Position numbers and translations under genes: made by a program
Assembly: GCA_041395105.1 (NCBI GenBank)
Contig: JAWLBB010000001.1
Coordinates: forward strand, 1-64,000
From: Opitutaceae bacterium
GTDB taxonomy: Bacteria > Verrucomicrobiota > Verrucomicrobiia > Opitutales > Opitutaceae
Length of the DNA stretch: 64,000 bases
Reading direction: 5' to 3'
Shown here: positions 1 through 8,452 of the stretch, in pieces
How the letters are laid out: each line of letters begins with the position of its first letter
Numbering within the stretch: position 1 is the first letter of the stretch
The notes under the pieces: generated by a model
Told to the model about the DNA's origin: nothing
The model's input: the letters and a program-made list of their open reading frames with translations, nothing else
Databases searched by the model: none

Positions 1-192
1 ACCGGGCGTCTCTATGAAAAAAGTCCCGGATTGCGGGAGAAGGCCCGTGAATCCGTGCCGAATCGGACCCTGATCACGGCCGCGGAAGTTGGAGAGCAGA
101 TTGCCTTTCTCTGCGACCCCGCCAACCGCCACCTGGTCGGCGCCGTTCACGTGATGGACGGCGGTCTGTCCCTCCGTCGTCTCCTGGTGTGA
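1..192 (+). CDS. Short-chain dehydrogenase/reductase, C-terminal fragment
   Basis: The window opens inside this gene; only the last 63 codons and the TGA are present. The fragment reads in frame 1 and ends with the typical SDR C-terminal pattern: an AAEVGEQIAFLCDP helix, then a LVGAVHVMDGG strand and turn, comparable to the 'tG..i.vDGG' end of classical SDR enzymes such as FabG. The Rossmann glycine motif and catalytic Tyr-Lys pair lie outside the window, so substrate and cofactor cannot be assigned. A GNAT gene starts 18 bp downstream on the same strand. Confidence 0.7.
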   Translation, partial: TGRLYEKSPGLREKARESVPNRTLITAAEVGEQIAFLCDPANRHLVGAVHVMDGGLSLRRLLV

Positions 193-210
193 TCCGCACC
201 CCGTCCCTCC

Positions 211-822
211 ATGCCACAGAACCCGTCAACAAACCTTCCTCCCGTCCTCGGTCCGGCCGGCTATCCGATCGTGATGGTCCGGAACAACCTCGACAACCTC
301 CCCGATTGGACCTTCCCGGAAGGCTACGGCATGCGCCCGATGGAGCCTGGCGACGAACGCCTCTGGGAGGACATCCAACGCGATGCCGAGCCCTACTTCG
401 AGGTTCAACCCGGTCTTTTCCTGCAGGAATTCGGCCACGACCTGGAGAACGCCTGGCGAAGGGTTTTCCTCATCACCAATCCGAAGGGATGCAGTGTCGG
501 CACGATGGGGGCCTGGTACAACCCGTCCTTTCAGGGAAAGGATTTCGGACGTATCCATTGGGTGGCGACCCGACCTTCCAGCCAGGGACAAGGGCTGGCC
601 AAGGCCTCCCTCGCCGCGGCCCTCAGGGTTTTGGCCGGACATCACCAACGCGCCTACCTCGACACTCAGACCCGGCGTATTCCCGCCATCTCCATTTACC
701 TGGATGCCGGCTTCCGTCCGTTCTTCAAGAATGAGGCCGACCGCGCGCTCTGGTCGGCAATTGCCTACGACATGGGCAAGCCCCAGCACACCGACTGGAT
801 CAACGAAGCGGTGCTTGCCTGA
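211..822 (+). CDS. GNAT-family N-acetyltransferase
   Basis: 203 residues. The acetyl-CoA binding motif A is visible as HWVATRPSSQGQGLAKA (about residues 113-129), with the Q/R-x-x-G-x-G/A pyrophosphate loop. It is followed by the motif B pattern AISIYLDAGFRPF, typical of GNAT enzymes acting on small molecules or protein termini. There is no signal peptide or membrane segment, so it should be cytoplasmic. It follows the SDR fragment by 18 bp and may be co-transcribed with it. The acceptor substrate cannot be read from the sequence. An overlapping ORF from 189 in another frame lacks any domain and was discarded. Confidence 0.85.
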   Translation: MPQNPSTNLPPVLGPAGYPIVMVRNNLDNLPDWTFPEGYGMRPMEPGDERLWEDIQRDAEPYFEVQPGLFLQEFGHDLENAWRRVFLITNPKGCSVGTMGAWYNPSFQGKDFGRIHWVATRPSSQGQGLAKASLAAALRVLAGHHQRAYLDTQTRRIPAISIYLDAGFRPFFKNEADRALWSAIAYDMGKPQHTDWINEAVLA

Positions 823-855
823 AGCCGGGACATCCGCCGCTCTTCGGGTCCGGAT

Positions 856-1110
856 TCATCCCATCGATCGGCGGGTCAGACTCTCACACTGCTCAAGAAA
901 GGTCTGGGCGGCCGCGATCAATCGGGAATAGCGATGGTAATCGCCGGTCCACGAGTTTGGCACGCAGACCTTCCGAATAGCGGGTTGGCCTGCGGTGGCC
1001 TTGTCCGGAACAACCTCCAGGGAAAAACCCGGCTCGTTCCGGCTGACCACAAACTGACGGGGCCGGCCATTCTCGACCCGCTCGATCCGGATGAAGTGAT
1101 CGGTCTCCAT
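856..1110 (-). CDS. Hypothetical protein, 84 aa
   Basis: Small soluble protein with no family I recognise. It is charged, with no signal peptide, and has a central IRKVCVPNSWTGDYHRYSRL segment. Its ATG follows the TGA of the upstream membrane-protein gene with no gap (TGA-ATG), so the two are very probably translationally coupled. That coupling is the main reason to accept it as real. It ends 33 bp from the convergent GNAT gene. Confidence 0.55.
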   Translation of the reverse strand: METDHFIRIERVENGRPRQFVVSRNEPGFSLEVVPDKATAGQPAIRKVCVPNSWTGDYHRYSRLIAAAQTFLEQCESLTRRSMG

Positions 1111-1536
1111 TCAGGAACCGCCCACCCCCGGGACAGCAAGCGGAGGCAGTTCGACCGGCTTCAGTTCTATCTTCGTCTCCGTCGTTTCCTCTTCAAGGAC
1201 GGGTTCCGGGGGGACCGCCGGGAGCAGACCCTGCTCGGCCAGGGCCGCTCGTTGCTGTTGCTCAAAAGCCGCCATCGCCTCCTCCGGGGAAGGCGGAGGC
1301 ACCTGCTCCAGCAAGGGCTTGGGCGCCTTGACCACACCGTCGACGCTCCGGATCGTGATCTCCTTTTCCGCCATCACATTGCGGATAAAATAGCTGATAT
1401 AGCTGAACCCGACAAAAAGCGCCGCCACCACGGCAATGGTCGGAAGGATGGTCCAGATCAGGTTGGTCGAGCGACCCAGAACGAGAGGATGTCGCCTCGA
1501 CCCAAGAGAGGTCGGTGGGGGTTTCTTGAAACTCAT
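1111..1536 (-). CDS. Single-pass membrane protein, hypothetical
   Basis: 141 residues from the ATG at 1536, which gives MSFKKPPP; the open frame extends to 1659 but that extension looks non-coding. After a basic N-terminus there is one transmembrane segment (about residues 26-48, LIWTILPTIAVVAALFVGFSYISYF). An acidic, proline- and glutamate-rich tail follows with LLEQVPPPSPEEAM and LEEETTETKIELKP. The tail resembles an extended linker rather than an enzyme fold. It is coupled to the following 84-residue gene. No function can be assigned; a scaffold or secretion-related anchor is only a guess. Confidence 0.6.
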   Translation of the reverse strand: MSFKKPPPTSLGSRRHPLVLGRSTNLIWTILPTIAVVAALFVGFSYISYFIRNVMAEKEITIRSVDGVVKAPKPLLEQVPPPSPEEAMAAFEQQQRAALAEQGLLPAVPPEPVLEEETTETKIELKPVELPPLAVPGVGGS

Positions 1537-1723
1537 CACAGAATCAAAGTAAAAGCATAGGGAGACACCCGGCAATCTCAAGGGACATTTCGGCACCGGG
1601 TCGAAAGTCTCTGCGTCAGGTTGGGCAAAACGCCCTCGTTCCTCGCCACCCCGTCTCAAAAAGGCGTTTCCTTCTTGAGCCCATGAATTCTCTCAGGAAG
1701 ATGGGAAAGAGCCTGGATCCGTC

Positions 1724-2953
1724 ATGAACAGCCCGACCGCTTCACCCAAGACCATCGCCAAATGGCCGTTCTTTCTGGGCGACGCGGTTTTCCTTGCCGC
1801 CATGATCGCGCTTCTCGCCCTCGCCGATCGCCCGATTTCCGGCAGCGTGGCTGCGGCCGCAGTGGTCTGCCTGATCTGCGGAGTCGCCCTCACCCTGATC
1901 CCCTTCCTGATTGAGAATGAAAACCGCGTCCGCCTGGCCGAGACCAGCGGAAGCGCCTCCGATGGTCATCATCTTCGCAAACTCTCCGCCCTGGCCGAGC
2001 AGCTCAGCAATTCCGTATCGCGAAGCCAATCCTCCACCGAGCAGGTCGAGCGCGCCCTCACCTCGATTGAAGAGACCAATGACCGACTTGCCGACCTCGT
2101 CGAGAATCTCGGCCGGAACACCGAAACGGCGGCACCGTCCGGCCACGACCTGACACCGGTCCTCGAGGTGGTCTCCGGTCTGGCTGCGCGGCTCGAGACC
2201 GTCGACGGACGTCTGCAGGAGCTCGACCGGAAAACCGAGCACGCGGCACCGCCCGGGCACGACCCGACGCCGGTCCTCGAGATGGTTTCCGGACTGGCTT
2301 CGCAGCTCGACGGCATCGATCGACGGCTGCAGGAACTTGGCCGGACCGGATCCGTGACCCCGGACGACCTCAAGGCCGCCCTCGGCAGTCTGAGCCGGGA
2401 GATCGAGGCCAGGTGGCTCGCCTGGAAGGAAACCGTCCCCGTACCCCCGCCTGACCCATCCCCGGCAGACAATCCGATTCCCGGGTCCCCTGAGACCGCA
2501 GGCCCGGCTGAACCGGAATCGTCCCCCACGGCCACCGCTGCGGCGAAAACCGAACCCAGAACCAGGGAAGCGAAAACACGGGTTCGCCCCACCCCTCGGA
2601 TCAAGCCGGAACCCAGGAAACCGGTCGGAGACGACCCGAATCACGATCTCGCGATGGAGATCCCCGAATCGACTTCGGCCCGCTACGTCTTCAACGATCG
2701 CTCGACCTCCATCATCGCCACAGCCTATATCGGTATTGGCAATAAACTCACCATCCGGGGAACCGGGCCGGGCCTGAGCTGGGAAAAAGGTGTCCCGATG
2801 CAATTCCTCTCGACCGGCAGGTGGGGGTGGTCGGCCCTCGATGTGGACGAGCCGGTCATCTGCCGGATTTACCGCAATGATGAGGAGCCCTCACTCGACG
2901 GCGACATCGAGCTGCAGCCGACCGAGCTCAAGGAGGTCAATCCGAGATTCTGA
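1724..2953 (+). CDS. Membrane protein with coiled-coil repeats and conserved C-terminal domain
   Basis: 409 residues. Two transmembrane helices (about 14-35 and 40-63) are joined by a short loop. Then comes a heptad-like region (about 80-135) and two tandem copies of a 38-residue module (about 136-211) that share TPVLE(V/M)VSGLA and a D(G/R)RLQEL end. A Pro/Glu/Thr-rich linker (about 235-300) leads to a compact C-terminal domain (about 310-409) with SARYVFNDRSTSIIATAYIGIGNKL broken by conserved-looking glycines. The architecture suggests a membrane-anchored, probably oligomeric, cytoplasmic or periplasmic structural protein. No catalytic motif is visible. Confidence 0.7.
   Translation: MNSPTASPKTIAKWPFFLGDAVFLAAMIALLALADRPISGSVAAAAVVCLICGVALTLIPFLIENENRVRLAETSGSASDGHHLRKLSALAEQLSNSVSRSQSSTEQVERALTSIEETNDRLADLVENLGRNTETAAPSGHDLTPVLEVVSGLAARLETVDGRLQELDRKTEHAAPPGHDPTPVLEMVSGLASQLDGIDRRLQELGRTGSVTPDDLKAALGSLSREIEARWLAWKETVPVPPPDPSPADNPIPGSPETAGPAEPESSPTATAAAKTEPRTREAKTRVRPTPRIKPEPRKPVGDDPNHDLAMEIPESTSARYVFNDRSTSIIATAYIGIGNKLTIRGTGPGLSWEKGVPMQFLSTGRWGWSALDVDEPVICRIYRNDEEPSLDGDIELQPTELKEVNPRF
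2131..2340 (+). repeat. In-frame tandem repeat, 114-bp period, inside the coiled-coil gene
   Basis: The segment from 2131 is repeated from 2245 with recognisable nucleotide similarity and an exact 114-bp offset, encoding two 38-residue modules. The second copy decays towards 2340. The multiple-of-three period keeps the frame and implies expansion of a coiled-coil stalk by duplication. Confidence 0.7.
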
Positions 2954-2968
2954 TCTCCCGGGAGCCCG

Positions 2969-3250
2969 ATGAGTGACGAGCCGATTGAGCTTCCGATCAA
3001 TGGGGTTCTCGATCTGCACACCTTTCGACCCTCCGATCTCGCCACTCTCATTCCGGACTATCTGGAGGCCTGCCGGGAACGCGGGATCCTCTCCGTCCGA
3101 ATCATCCACGGCAAGGGCACCGGAACCCTCCGGGAGACCGTTCATGCCCTGCTTCGTCGCCAGGCCGGGGTGGCCGGATTCCGCCTCGGCGATGAAACAT
3201 CGGGGAGTTGGGGCGCCACTATTGTGACCCTGAAACCAGGGGCGCGCTGA
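2969..3250 (+). CDS. Smr-domain protein
   Basis: 93 residues, essentially a stand-alone Smr domain. The N-terminal LDLHTF motif (residues 14-19) and the central HGKGTGTLRE loop (47-56) are the two diagnostic Smr signatures, as in the C-terminus of MutS2 and in YdaL-type proteins. Smr domains are known nucleases acting on DNA or RNA. It starts 15 bp after the coiled-coil gene and is probably in the same transcript. It ends 13 bp from the convergent response-regulator gene. Whether this minimal form cleaves branched DNA or mRNA is not determinable here. Confidence 0.88.
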   Translation: MSDEPIELPINGVLDLHTFRPSDLATLIPDYLEACRERGILSVRIIHGKGTGTLRETVHALLRRQAGVAGFRLGDETSGSWGATIVTLKPGAR

Positions 3251-3263
3251 CCCGACGGGCCGC

Positions 3264-3839
3264 TCAGGGCCGGTCCTGTTTCAGGGCGGCGATCTCCGGA
3301 ACCACATGCGTCTCGTAGCATTCCGGGCAGATGGAGTGGGAAAAATCCATCCCCTTGTGCTCCGTCATGTAGGTCTCCAGCTGCTCCCAGTAATCACCGT
3401 CGTCCCTGATCTTTTTGCAGTAGGCACAAATCGGCAGGATGCTCTCCAATTGCTGGATCTGCCGGGTGTAGGAGAGGATGCGTTCGGCTACGCGGAGGCG
3501 CATCCAGATCTCGTCGTGATTGATCGGCTTGGTCAGGAAATCGTCCACCCCGGCGCGGGCGGCCTGCAGGAAATTGTCCTTGTTCCGGCTGACCCCGGAC
3601 AGGAGGACGAAATAGGTGTAGTCTTCGGAATCGGCCGATCGGATCTTCCGGCAGAGTTCTAGGCCGTCCATGTCAGGCATGCGCCAGTCACTGATCACCA
3701 CCGGAGGGTTCTTCAGCTGAAAACGCGCCCAGGCTTCGGTCCCATTGGTCACCGACTCGACCTGGTGCCCAATCTCGGTCAGGAATTTCTCAAGGAGTCG
3801 GCGCGATACCGTCTCGTCCTCGGCAATCAATATGTTCAT
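3264..3839 (-). CDS. Response regulator with C-terminal four-cysteine module
   Basis: 191 residues from the ATG at 3839 (MNILIAEDE), preferred over the longer frame to 3869 because it begins directly at strand 1 of the receiver fold. Receiver domain residues are complete: E7/D8, phospho-acceptor D51 (VISDWRMP), S81 and K104 (FLTKP). After a short helix, residues 136-175 carry C-x2-C (138/141) and C-x2-C (171/174) around a RDDGDYWEQLETYM core. This tail is seen in some receiver and sensor proteins but is not a classical DNA-binding output domain. It could bind zinc or respond to redox. No histidine kinase is adjacent. Confidence 0.88.
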   Translation of the reverse strand: MNILIAEDETVSRRLLEKFLTEIGHQVESVTNGTEAWARFQLKNPPVVISDWRMPDMDGLELCRKIRSADSEDYTYFVLLSGVSRNKDNFLQAARAGVDDFLTKPINHDEIWMRLRVAERILSYTRQIQQLESILPICAYCKKIRDDGDYWEQLETYMTEHKGMDFSHSICPECYETHVVPEIAALKQDRP

Positions 3840-3977
3840 GCATGAAGCCCCGGTAGTCTCTTTGGGCACCTCTCCAGATCGGCCAATTCCCTGCCCTCTT
3901 GACGCCCCGGCCGCGGAATCAGACGAATTCGATCCCCCACCTTGCGTCAGGGCCGGACACCCTTATGCTCCCAAAAG

Positions 3978-4490
3978 ATGAAAACCATACTTGCCCTGCT
4001 TATGATCGGAACCATCACCAACGCAATCTTCGGAAGCGGCGACCCGCTCGAAATCGGGGCAACCGCCCCCGACGTCACCGCTCTCAACCAGGACGGAATT
4101 CCAGTCTCACTCGGCGCTCTCTACAGTGAAGGAATGGTTCTGGTTTATTTCTACCCCAAGGCGGACACTCCCGGCTGTACCAAGCAGGCCTGCAGTCTGC
4201 GCGATGATTTCGAAGCCCTCAGCGACAAGGGTGTCACCGTGGTCGGAGTAAGCACCGACACACCGGAAGCACAGAAGAAGTTTCAGGAAAAGTACCGTCT
4301 TCCGTTCGTCCTGATGGCTGACACCAATCAGAAGATCGTCGGGGCGTTCGGCGTCCCGACCCGGATGGGAACCGCCGCACGGCAGGCCTTCCTTATCCAG
4401 AACGGCAAAGTCGTATGGCGCGATCTCAGCGCCTCAACCGCCGAACAGGCGGCCGACGTCCTCGCCGCCCTGAAGACGCTGGGGTCGTAA
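3978..4490 (+). CDS. Peroxiredoxin, PrxQ/BCP type, exported
   Basis: 170 residues from the ATG at 3978. The N-terminus (MKTILALLMIGTITNAIFG) is a likely signal peptide, so the enzyme should act in the periplasm. The AhpC/TSA fold is clear: YFYPKADTPGC (peroxidatic C67), with a second cysteine five residues later (C72), the PrxQ arrangement for an intramolecular disulfide. GVSTDTPEAQKKFQEKYRLPF and a late FGVPTR segment fit the family. It would reduce peroxides using a thioredoxin-like donor. It is divergent from the response regulator (138-bp gap) and convergent with the downstream oxidoreductase. Confidence 0.92.
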   Translation: MKTILALLMIGTITNAIFGSGDPLEIGATAPDVTALNQDGIPVSLGALYSEGMVLVYFYPKADTPGCTKQACSLRDDFEALSDKGVTVVGVSTDTPEAQKKFQEKYRLPFVLMADTNQKIVGAFGVPTRMGTAARQAFLIQNGKVVWRDLSASTAEQAADVLAALKTLGS

Positions 4491-4501
4491 AGGCGCCCAT
4501 T

Positions 4502-4556
4502 CTGCAGGAGATTCCCTCAATCCTCGATTTCATCGAAGAACGGGGTTCTCCTGCAG
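4502..4556. other. Inverted repeat between convergent genes
   Basis: CTGCAGGAGA (4502-4511) and TCTCCTGCAG (4547-4556) form a perfect 10-bp stem. A second small stem, TCGAT/ATCGA (4524-4528 and 4532-4536), sits in the loop. It lies in the 99-bp gap between the convergent peroxiredoxin and oxidoreductase genes, where a bidirectional terminator is expected, but neither side has a T-tract. A Rho-independent role is therefore uncertain. Confidence 0.5.
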
Positions 4557-4589
4557 GCCGATTCCCTCCGCAGATGGCCGGGCTTTCCG

Positions 4590-5648
4590 TTACCTGATCC
4601 GCACCTCGCGCCCGGTGGCGGAGGATTCATAGATGGCATCGAGAATCTTCTGAACAGCCAGCGATTGGGCCGGCTGGACATAGGGTTCCGCCTTCCCGAG
4701 GACGACGTCGACAAAATGCCCCATCCGATTGGGGGTCACGAGGCAGGCTGACGTGTTGAGCTGTTCGACGACGTAACCGGTTTTCGTGCTGCGGTAAAAC
4801 TGTGCCGGATTGGTGGTCGCCCCTCCTTCGGTCCCGAAAAGCTGCCCTCCGTTCTCGTCGCGTGTCGGCTGATGAGCGGCCCAGGTGACCTCGAGCAGCA
4901 CAGTCCGGCCGCTCTTCATCTTGATCAGCGCATTGCTCATGTCATCGACGTCGAACGGCTTGCTCGGATCGACCTCCGACTTGCCCCAGCCGCCTTCGCC
5001 GAGTCCGCGGTTGCCAAACCTGGTGAAGGTCTGCCCGCTGACTGCCGCGGCATCAAAATCGTCCATCAGGTGGAGAATCATATCGAGGGCATGCACGCCG
5101 ATATCGTAGGTACACCCTCCACCGGCGAGGGCTTTCTGGGTGAACCAAGTGCCCATCTTGGGAATCCCGCTCCGGCGCATCCAGCGAGCCTTCGCATGAT
5201 AGACGTCACCGAGTTTGCCCCTGGTCACCAATTGCTTGATCGTCTGGACCTCCGGGGTGAACCGAATGTTCTGGCCGATCATGAGGTGGCGTTTCTTGCG
5301 CCTGGCCAAGGCAATGACTCTGGCGGCGTCTGCCGCGTTGGTGGCCATCGGCTTGTCGATCATCAGGTGCTTGCCGGCGCTCAGCGCATCCAGGCCCACC
5401 GGTGCGTGAAGGAAATTCGGCAGGGCGATGCTCACCACGTCGACGTCCTTGCGGGCGAGAACATCCTTGTAGTCGGTGTAGAGATCGGGAATGCAAAAGC
5501 GATCGGCCGCCTCCTTGCCCCGGATCGGGCTGGTCTCGGCCAAGGCCACCACCCGCGCAGCGGGATGGTCCTGGAAGCTTTGAATATGATTGAGGCCGAT
5601 CGCTCCGGCTCCGATCACGGCGACGTTCACGGTGGTATTGCGTCCCAT
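4590..5648 (-). CDS. Gfo/Idh/MocA-family oxidoreductase
   Basis: 352 residues from the ATG at 5648 (MGRNTTVNVAVIGAG); the frame stays open to 5945, but that part overlaps the divergent promoter region and lacks similarity. The N-terminal Rossmann fold shows GAGAIG (13-18). The KHLMIDKPMATN segment carries the family's conserved E/D-K-P lysine, and the C-terminal domain is of the expected size. Such enzymes use NAD(P) to oxidise or reduce sugars, inositols or related polyols. Substrate is unknown. No signal peptide, so cytoplasmic. It is transcribed divergently from the glycosyltransferase operon (189-bp gap). Confidence 0.9.
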   Translation of the reverse strand: MGRNTTVNVAVIGAGAIGLNHIQSFQDHPAARVVALAETSPIRGKEAADRFCIPDLYTDYKDVLARKDVDVVSIALPNFLHAPVGLDALSAGKHLMIDKPMATNAADAARVIALARRKKRHLMIGQNIRFTPEVQTIKQLVTRGKLGDVYHAKARWMRRSGIPKMGTWFTQKALAGGGCTYDIGVHALDMILHLMDDFDAAAVSGQTFTRFGNRGLGEGGWGKSEVDPSKPFDVDDMSNALIKMKSGRTVLLEVTWAAHQPTRDENGGQLFGTEGGATTNPAQFYRSTKTGYVVEQLNTSACLVTPNRMGHFVDVVLGKAEPYVQPAQSLAVQKILDAIYESSATGREVRIR

Positions 5649-5837
5649 AAGAAAGTGGACAAGGTATTGTTGGGTGAAGACTTCGGGCGCAAGCACGAAG
5701 CAATCCCCGATCCATCCTGAGGTTGGAAACACAGCTGTGGAAAGACACTTGGCAACGACGCTGCAGATGGTAGGGTGGCCCTTCCCTGGCCCCGTGACTC
5801 CATCTGGCGGGGCACCCGGTCCCGTCCTACTCAATCC

Positions 5838-7070
5838 ATGAAAATCTGTGATCTGACGCAGTTCTACAGCCCTCTCGGCGGGGGCGTGAAGCGCTATATC
5901 AGCGACAAGCAGCGTCATTTTGCCAAGGTGAACGACCTTGAGCATGTTCTGATCATTCCGTCCGCCCGCAACGCCGTGACTTCAGGGGCCATCACCCGGC
6001 AGTACGAAATCAATTCGCCCCGGCTGATTGGCTCGCGCAGCTACCGAATTCTCATGAATCGGAAACGGATCCTCGAGATCATCGAACAGGAACGACCGGA
6101 CCTGATCGAGATCGGCGACCCCTACCGGACAGCCTGGATCGGGCTGGAAGCCGCGAGGAAAATCGGTGTTCCGGTGATCTCTTTCTACCATTCCGACTTC
6201 CCACGGGCCTTCGGCCGGACGATCGAGCGGTTTCTCGGCCGCCCGATCGAACGCCTGGTCTCCCACTGGATCGATCGTTACGTCGTCGGTCTCTACAACC
6301 GGATGGACGCCACCGTCGTGGCCACACGCCGACTGTGTGACGCCCTGACCTTCTGTGGCATCAAGAAGGTCGTGAACATACCCCTCGGGACTGATGTCGG
6401 GGTGTTCAGTCCCAAGCCCTCCCGCGAGAGGATCCGGCAGGAATTGGGTCTTGGGCCCGGGGCGCCTCTCCTGCTCTTTGTCGGACGGATCGCCCGTGAA
6501 AAGAACATCCGCCAGCTCGTCGGCATGCTCGACCGTCTGCCGGCACGCCTGCAGTCCGCCCATCTTCTGCTTATCGGCGACGGTGAATTGGGCGATTGGG
6601 TCAAGGAACAGGCGGCCAGACGCCCGAACCTGACATGGCTGCCCTACAGTGAATCCTCCATCCACCTGGCCGAGATGTATTCCGCAGCCGACCTCTTCAT
6701 CCACCCGGGCAAGTGGGAGACCTTCGGAATTGTCTCCCTGGAAGCCCAGGCCTGCGGGTGCCGCGTCATCGGGATCGCCGGAGGCGGCCTGGAAGAATCC
6801 CTTTCCGGAGAGTCTCCCCTCATCCTCGCCCGGGACGCAACCGGGGCCGGCATTGCCGAGGCCATCACCCGTGCCCTCGATCTCGGAGAAACCGATGGCG
6901 AGCGCAGTGAGCGCAGCCGGCGGATGCAGGAGAATTTCAACATCGAAACCACCTTTGTGCGAATGACCGCGCTTTACCGACACCTGATCGCGGGCGGTTC
7001 CGCCGGGACTTTCCAGCTTCCGACCAACAAGACCATCCATGGCGTGCACAATCCGGCCCTACAGACCTGA
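5838..7070 (+). CDS. Glycosyltransferase family 4 (GT-B)
   Basis: 410 residues from the ATG at 5838 (MKICDLTQFYSPLGGGVKRY), which places the GGG-K acceptor-site loop at the N-terminus as in GT4 enzymes. The C-terminal donor domain has LLFVGRIAREKNI and HPGKWETFGIVSLEAQACG, containing the E-x7-E motif of retaining GT-B enzymes. It would transfer a sugar from a nucleotide-activated donor, probably to a lipid or glycan at the inner face of the membrane. It heads a four-gene operon and overlaps the following GNAT gene by 32 bp. The specific sugar is unknown. Confidence 0.92.
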   Translation: MKICDLTQFYSPLGGGVKRYISDKQRHFAKVNDLEHVLIIPSARNAVTSGAITRQYEINSPRLIGSRSYRILMNRKRILEIIEQERPDLIEIGDPYRTAWIGLEAARKIGVPVISFYHSDFPRAFGRTIERFLGRPIERLVSHWIDRYVVGLYNRMDATVVATRRLCDALTFCGIKKVVNIPLGTDVGVFSPKPSRERIRQELGLGPGAPLLLFVGRIAREKNIRQLVGMLDRLPARLQSAHLLLIGDGELGDWVKEQAARRPNLTWLPYSESSIHLAEMYSAADLFIHPGKWETFGIVSLEAQACGCRVIGIAGGGLEESLSGESPLILARDATGAGIAEAITRALDLGETDGERSERSRRMQENFNIETTFVRMTALYRHLIAGGSAGTFQLPTNKTIHGVHNPALQT

Positions 7071-7692
7071 GGACCGGGCAGCCGTCCGCCACGTATGCTG
7101 CGAGACCGGATTCATGGGCAATCCGATCGAGCCGATCTTCAGCGATCGAGAACTCTTTGCGGACTTCTTCACCGGCTATTATACCGACTTTGAACCCGAG
7201 AGTTCGCTCGTCGCGATCGATGACGAGACCGGCGAGATCATCGGCTACCTCCTCGGGTGCCTTCGCTACCGCTACAATGCATTCCGGCAGGGACTCCTCA
7301 TCGCCACCCGGATCGTTCCGCGAGCCGTGTTTCGTTTCCTGACCGGACGTTACGACAAACAGAGCCGGCGCTTCCTTTACTGGGTTGTCTTTCGCTCATC
7401 CGGACAGACCCCCAAAGGGATTCCGGCGGCAGCCCATTTTCACTTCAATCTGCTTCCCTCCTACCGGACCGGGAAAGCGGGTCGCCAATTGCTCTTCACC
7501 TACGTGGACAAGGTTAAGGCGGAGGGTGCCCGCGCCGTTTTCGGTCAGATCCAGGTCCAGGACGACAAGCGCACGCGATTCTACGAGCGCTACGGTTTCA
7601 GGCTGGTGGACAAGAAGGAGATCACCAAGTTCAGAAGACACTACGACCAGCCCGTCTACGTGGCCACTCTCTGCAAGTTTTTCGATGCCTGA
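7039..7692 (+). CDS. GNAT-family N-acetyltransferase in envelope operon
   Basis: 217 residues. The start overlaps the glycosyltransferase end by 32 bp and the stop overlaps the next gene by 8 bp. Acetyl-CoA binding is suggested by HFHFNLLPSYRTGKAGRQLLFTYVDKVKAEGA (about 133-164) and the C-terminal RTRFYERYGFRLVDKKE motif. An unusual basic insert (about 95-118, IVPRAVFRFLTGRYDKQSRRF) precedes motif A and may contact a membrane or acidic acceptor. The operon context suggests acetylation of an amino sugar or lipid-linked intermediate. That is inference. Confidence 0.85.
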   Translation: MACTIRPYRPEDRAAVRHVCCETGFMGNPIEPIFSDRELFADFFTGYYTDFEPESSLVAIDDETGEIIGYLLGCLRYRYNAFRQGLLIATRIVPRAVFRFLTGRYDKQSRRFLYWVVFRSSGQTPKGIPAAAHFHFNLLPSYRTGKAGRQLLFTYVDKVKAEGARAVFGQIQVQDDKRTRFYERYGFRLVDKKEITKFRRHYDQPVYVATLCKFFDA

Positions 7693-8452
7693 AGCACCGC
7701 GTGCCCTCATCGTTTCCTTTCACGATCTCCATCCCGGAAGCCGGGCGGCCTGCGAACGCTTCCTCGAGCTCGCCTCCAAAGCCGGCGTCCCCCGCCAGTC
7801 CCTCCTCGTGGTGCCCCGGTGGCACGGCAGTCCGCCGTTCCATACGGATGCCGGGTTTGTCCGTTGGCTGCAGGAACTCGCCGCAGCCGGTCACGACCTC
7901 TGCCTCCATGGCGACACTCATGCCGCCGAAGTGATTCGGGGAGGTCCGGTGGCCCGCCTGATGGCTCGTTTCTACACCAACCACGAAGGAGAATTCTATC
8001 AACTGACCCGGGCGGAAGCGGATGGCAAACTCGCCGATGGCCTCGCCTGTTTCAGACGATCGAATCTCGAGGTCCACGGATTCACCGCTCCGGCCTGGTT
8101 GCTCAGCACGGATGGAAGGGAGGCTCTGCGGCAGATGGGATTCCACTACAACACTCTCTTCAGCCAGGTTGAACTCCTCCAAAAACAAAAGACCGTGCCC
8201 GCCCCAACCTTGGTCTTCAGCTGCCGGAGCGCGTGGCGCCGGTTCGTCTCCGTCCATTGGACACGGTTCTGGATGCGGTTCCACCGCAGCGCTCCTGTGC
8301 TCAGACTGGCCGTCCACCCCTGCGATCTCGACCACCCCCGCATCCTTCAGGCGGTGCTGGACCTGCTCACCCGCGCCATCGGCGATCGGCGGCCGATGAC
8401 CTATCGCGATCTCGCCCTTTCCACTTCCCCTCCGGTTTCCTTATCCCGATGA
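7685..8452 (+). CDS. DUF2334-type polysaccharide deacetylase
   Basis: 255 residues from the ATG at 7685, overlapping the GNAT stop. The fold signature is ALIVSFHDLHP near the N-terminus, then HDLCLHGDTHA (about 73-83) giving the metal-binding H-G-x-x-H arrangement, and a late LAVHPCDLDHPR segment. This is the NodB-like carbohydrate esterase fold in its DUF2334 version. It would remove acetyl groups from an N-acetylated sugar. No signal peptide is visible, so it probably works in the cytoplasm on a precursor. It shares ATGA with the next gene. Confidence 0.88.
   Translation: MPEAPRALIVSFHDLHPGSRAACERFLELASKAGVPRQSLLVVPRWHGSPPFHTDAGFVRWLQELAAAGHDLCLHGDTHAAEVIRGGPVARLMARFYTNHEGEFYQLTRAEADGKLADGLACFRRSNLEVHGFTAPAWLLSTDGREALRQMGFHYNTLFSQVELLQKQKTVPAPTLVFSCRSAWRRFVSVHWTRFWMRFHRSAPVLRLAVHPCDLDHPRILQAVLDLLTRAIGDRRPMTYRDLALSTSPPVSLSR

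Noticed and set aside
4502..4556. Intrinsic terminator
   Set aside because: The 10-bp stem is perfect, but no T-tract follows on either strand. It is listed only as an inverted repeat.
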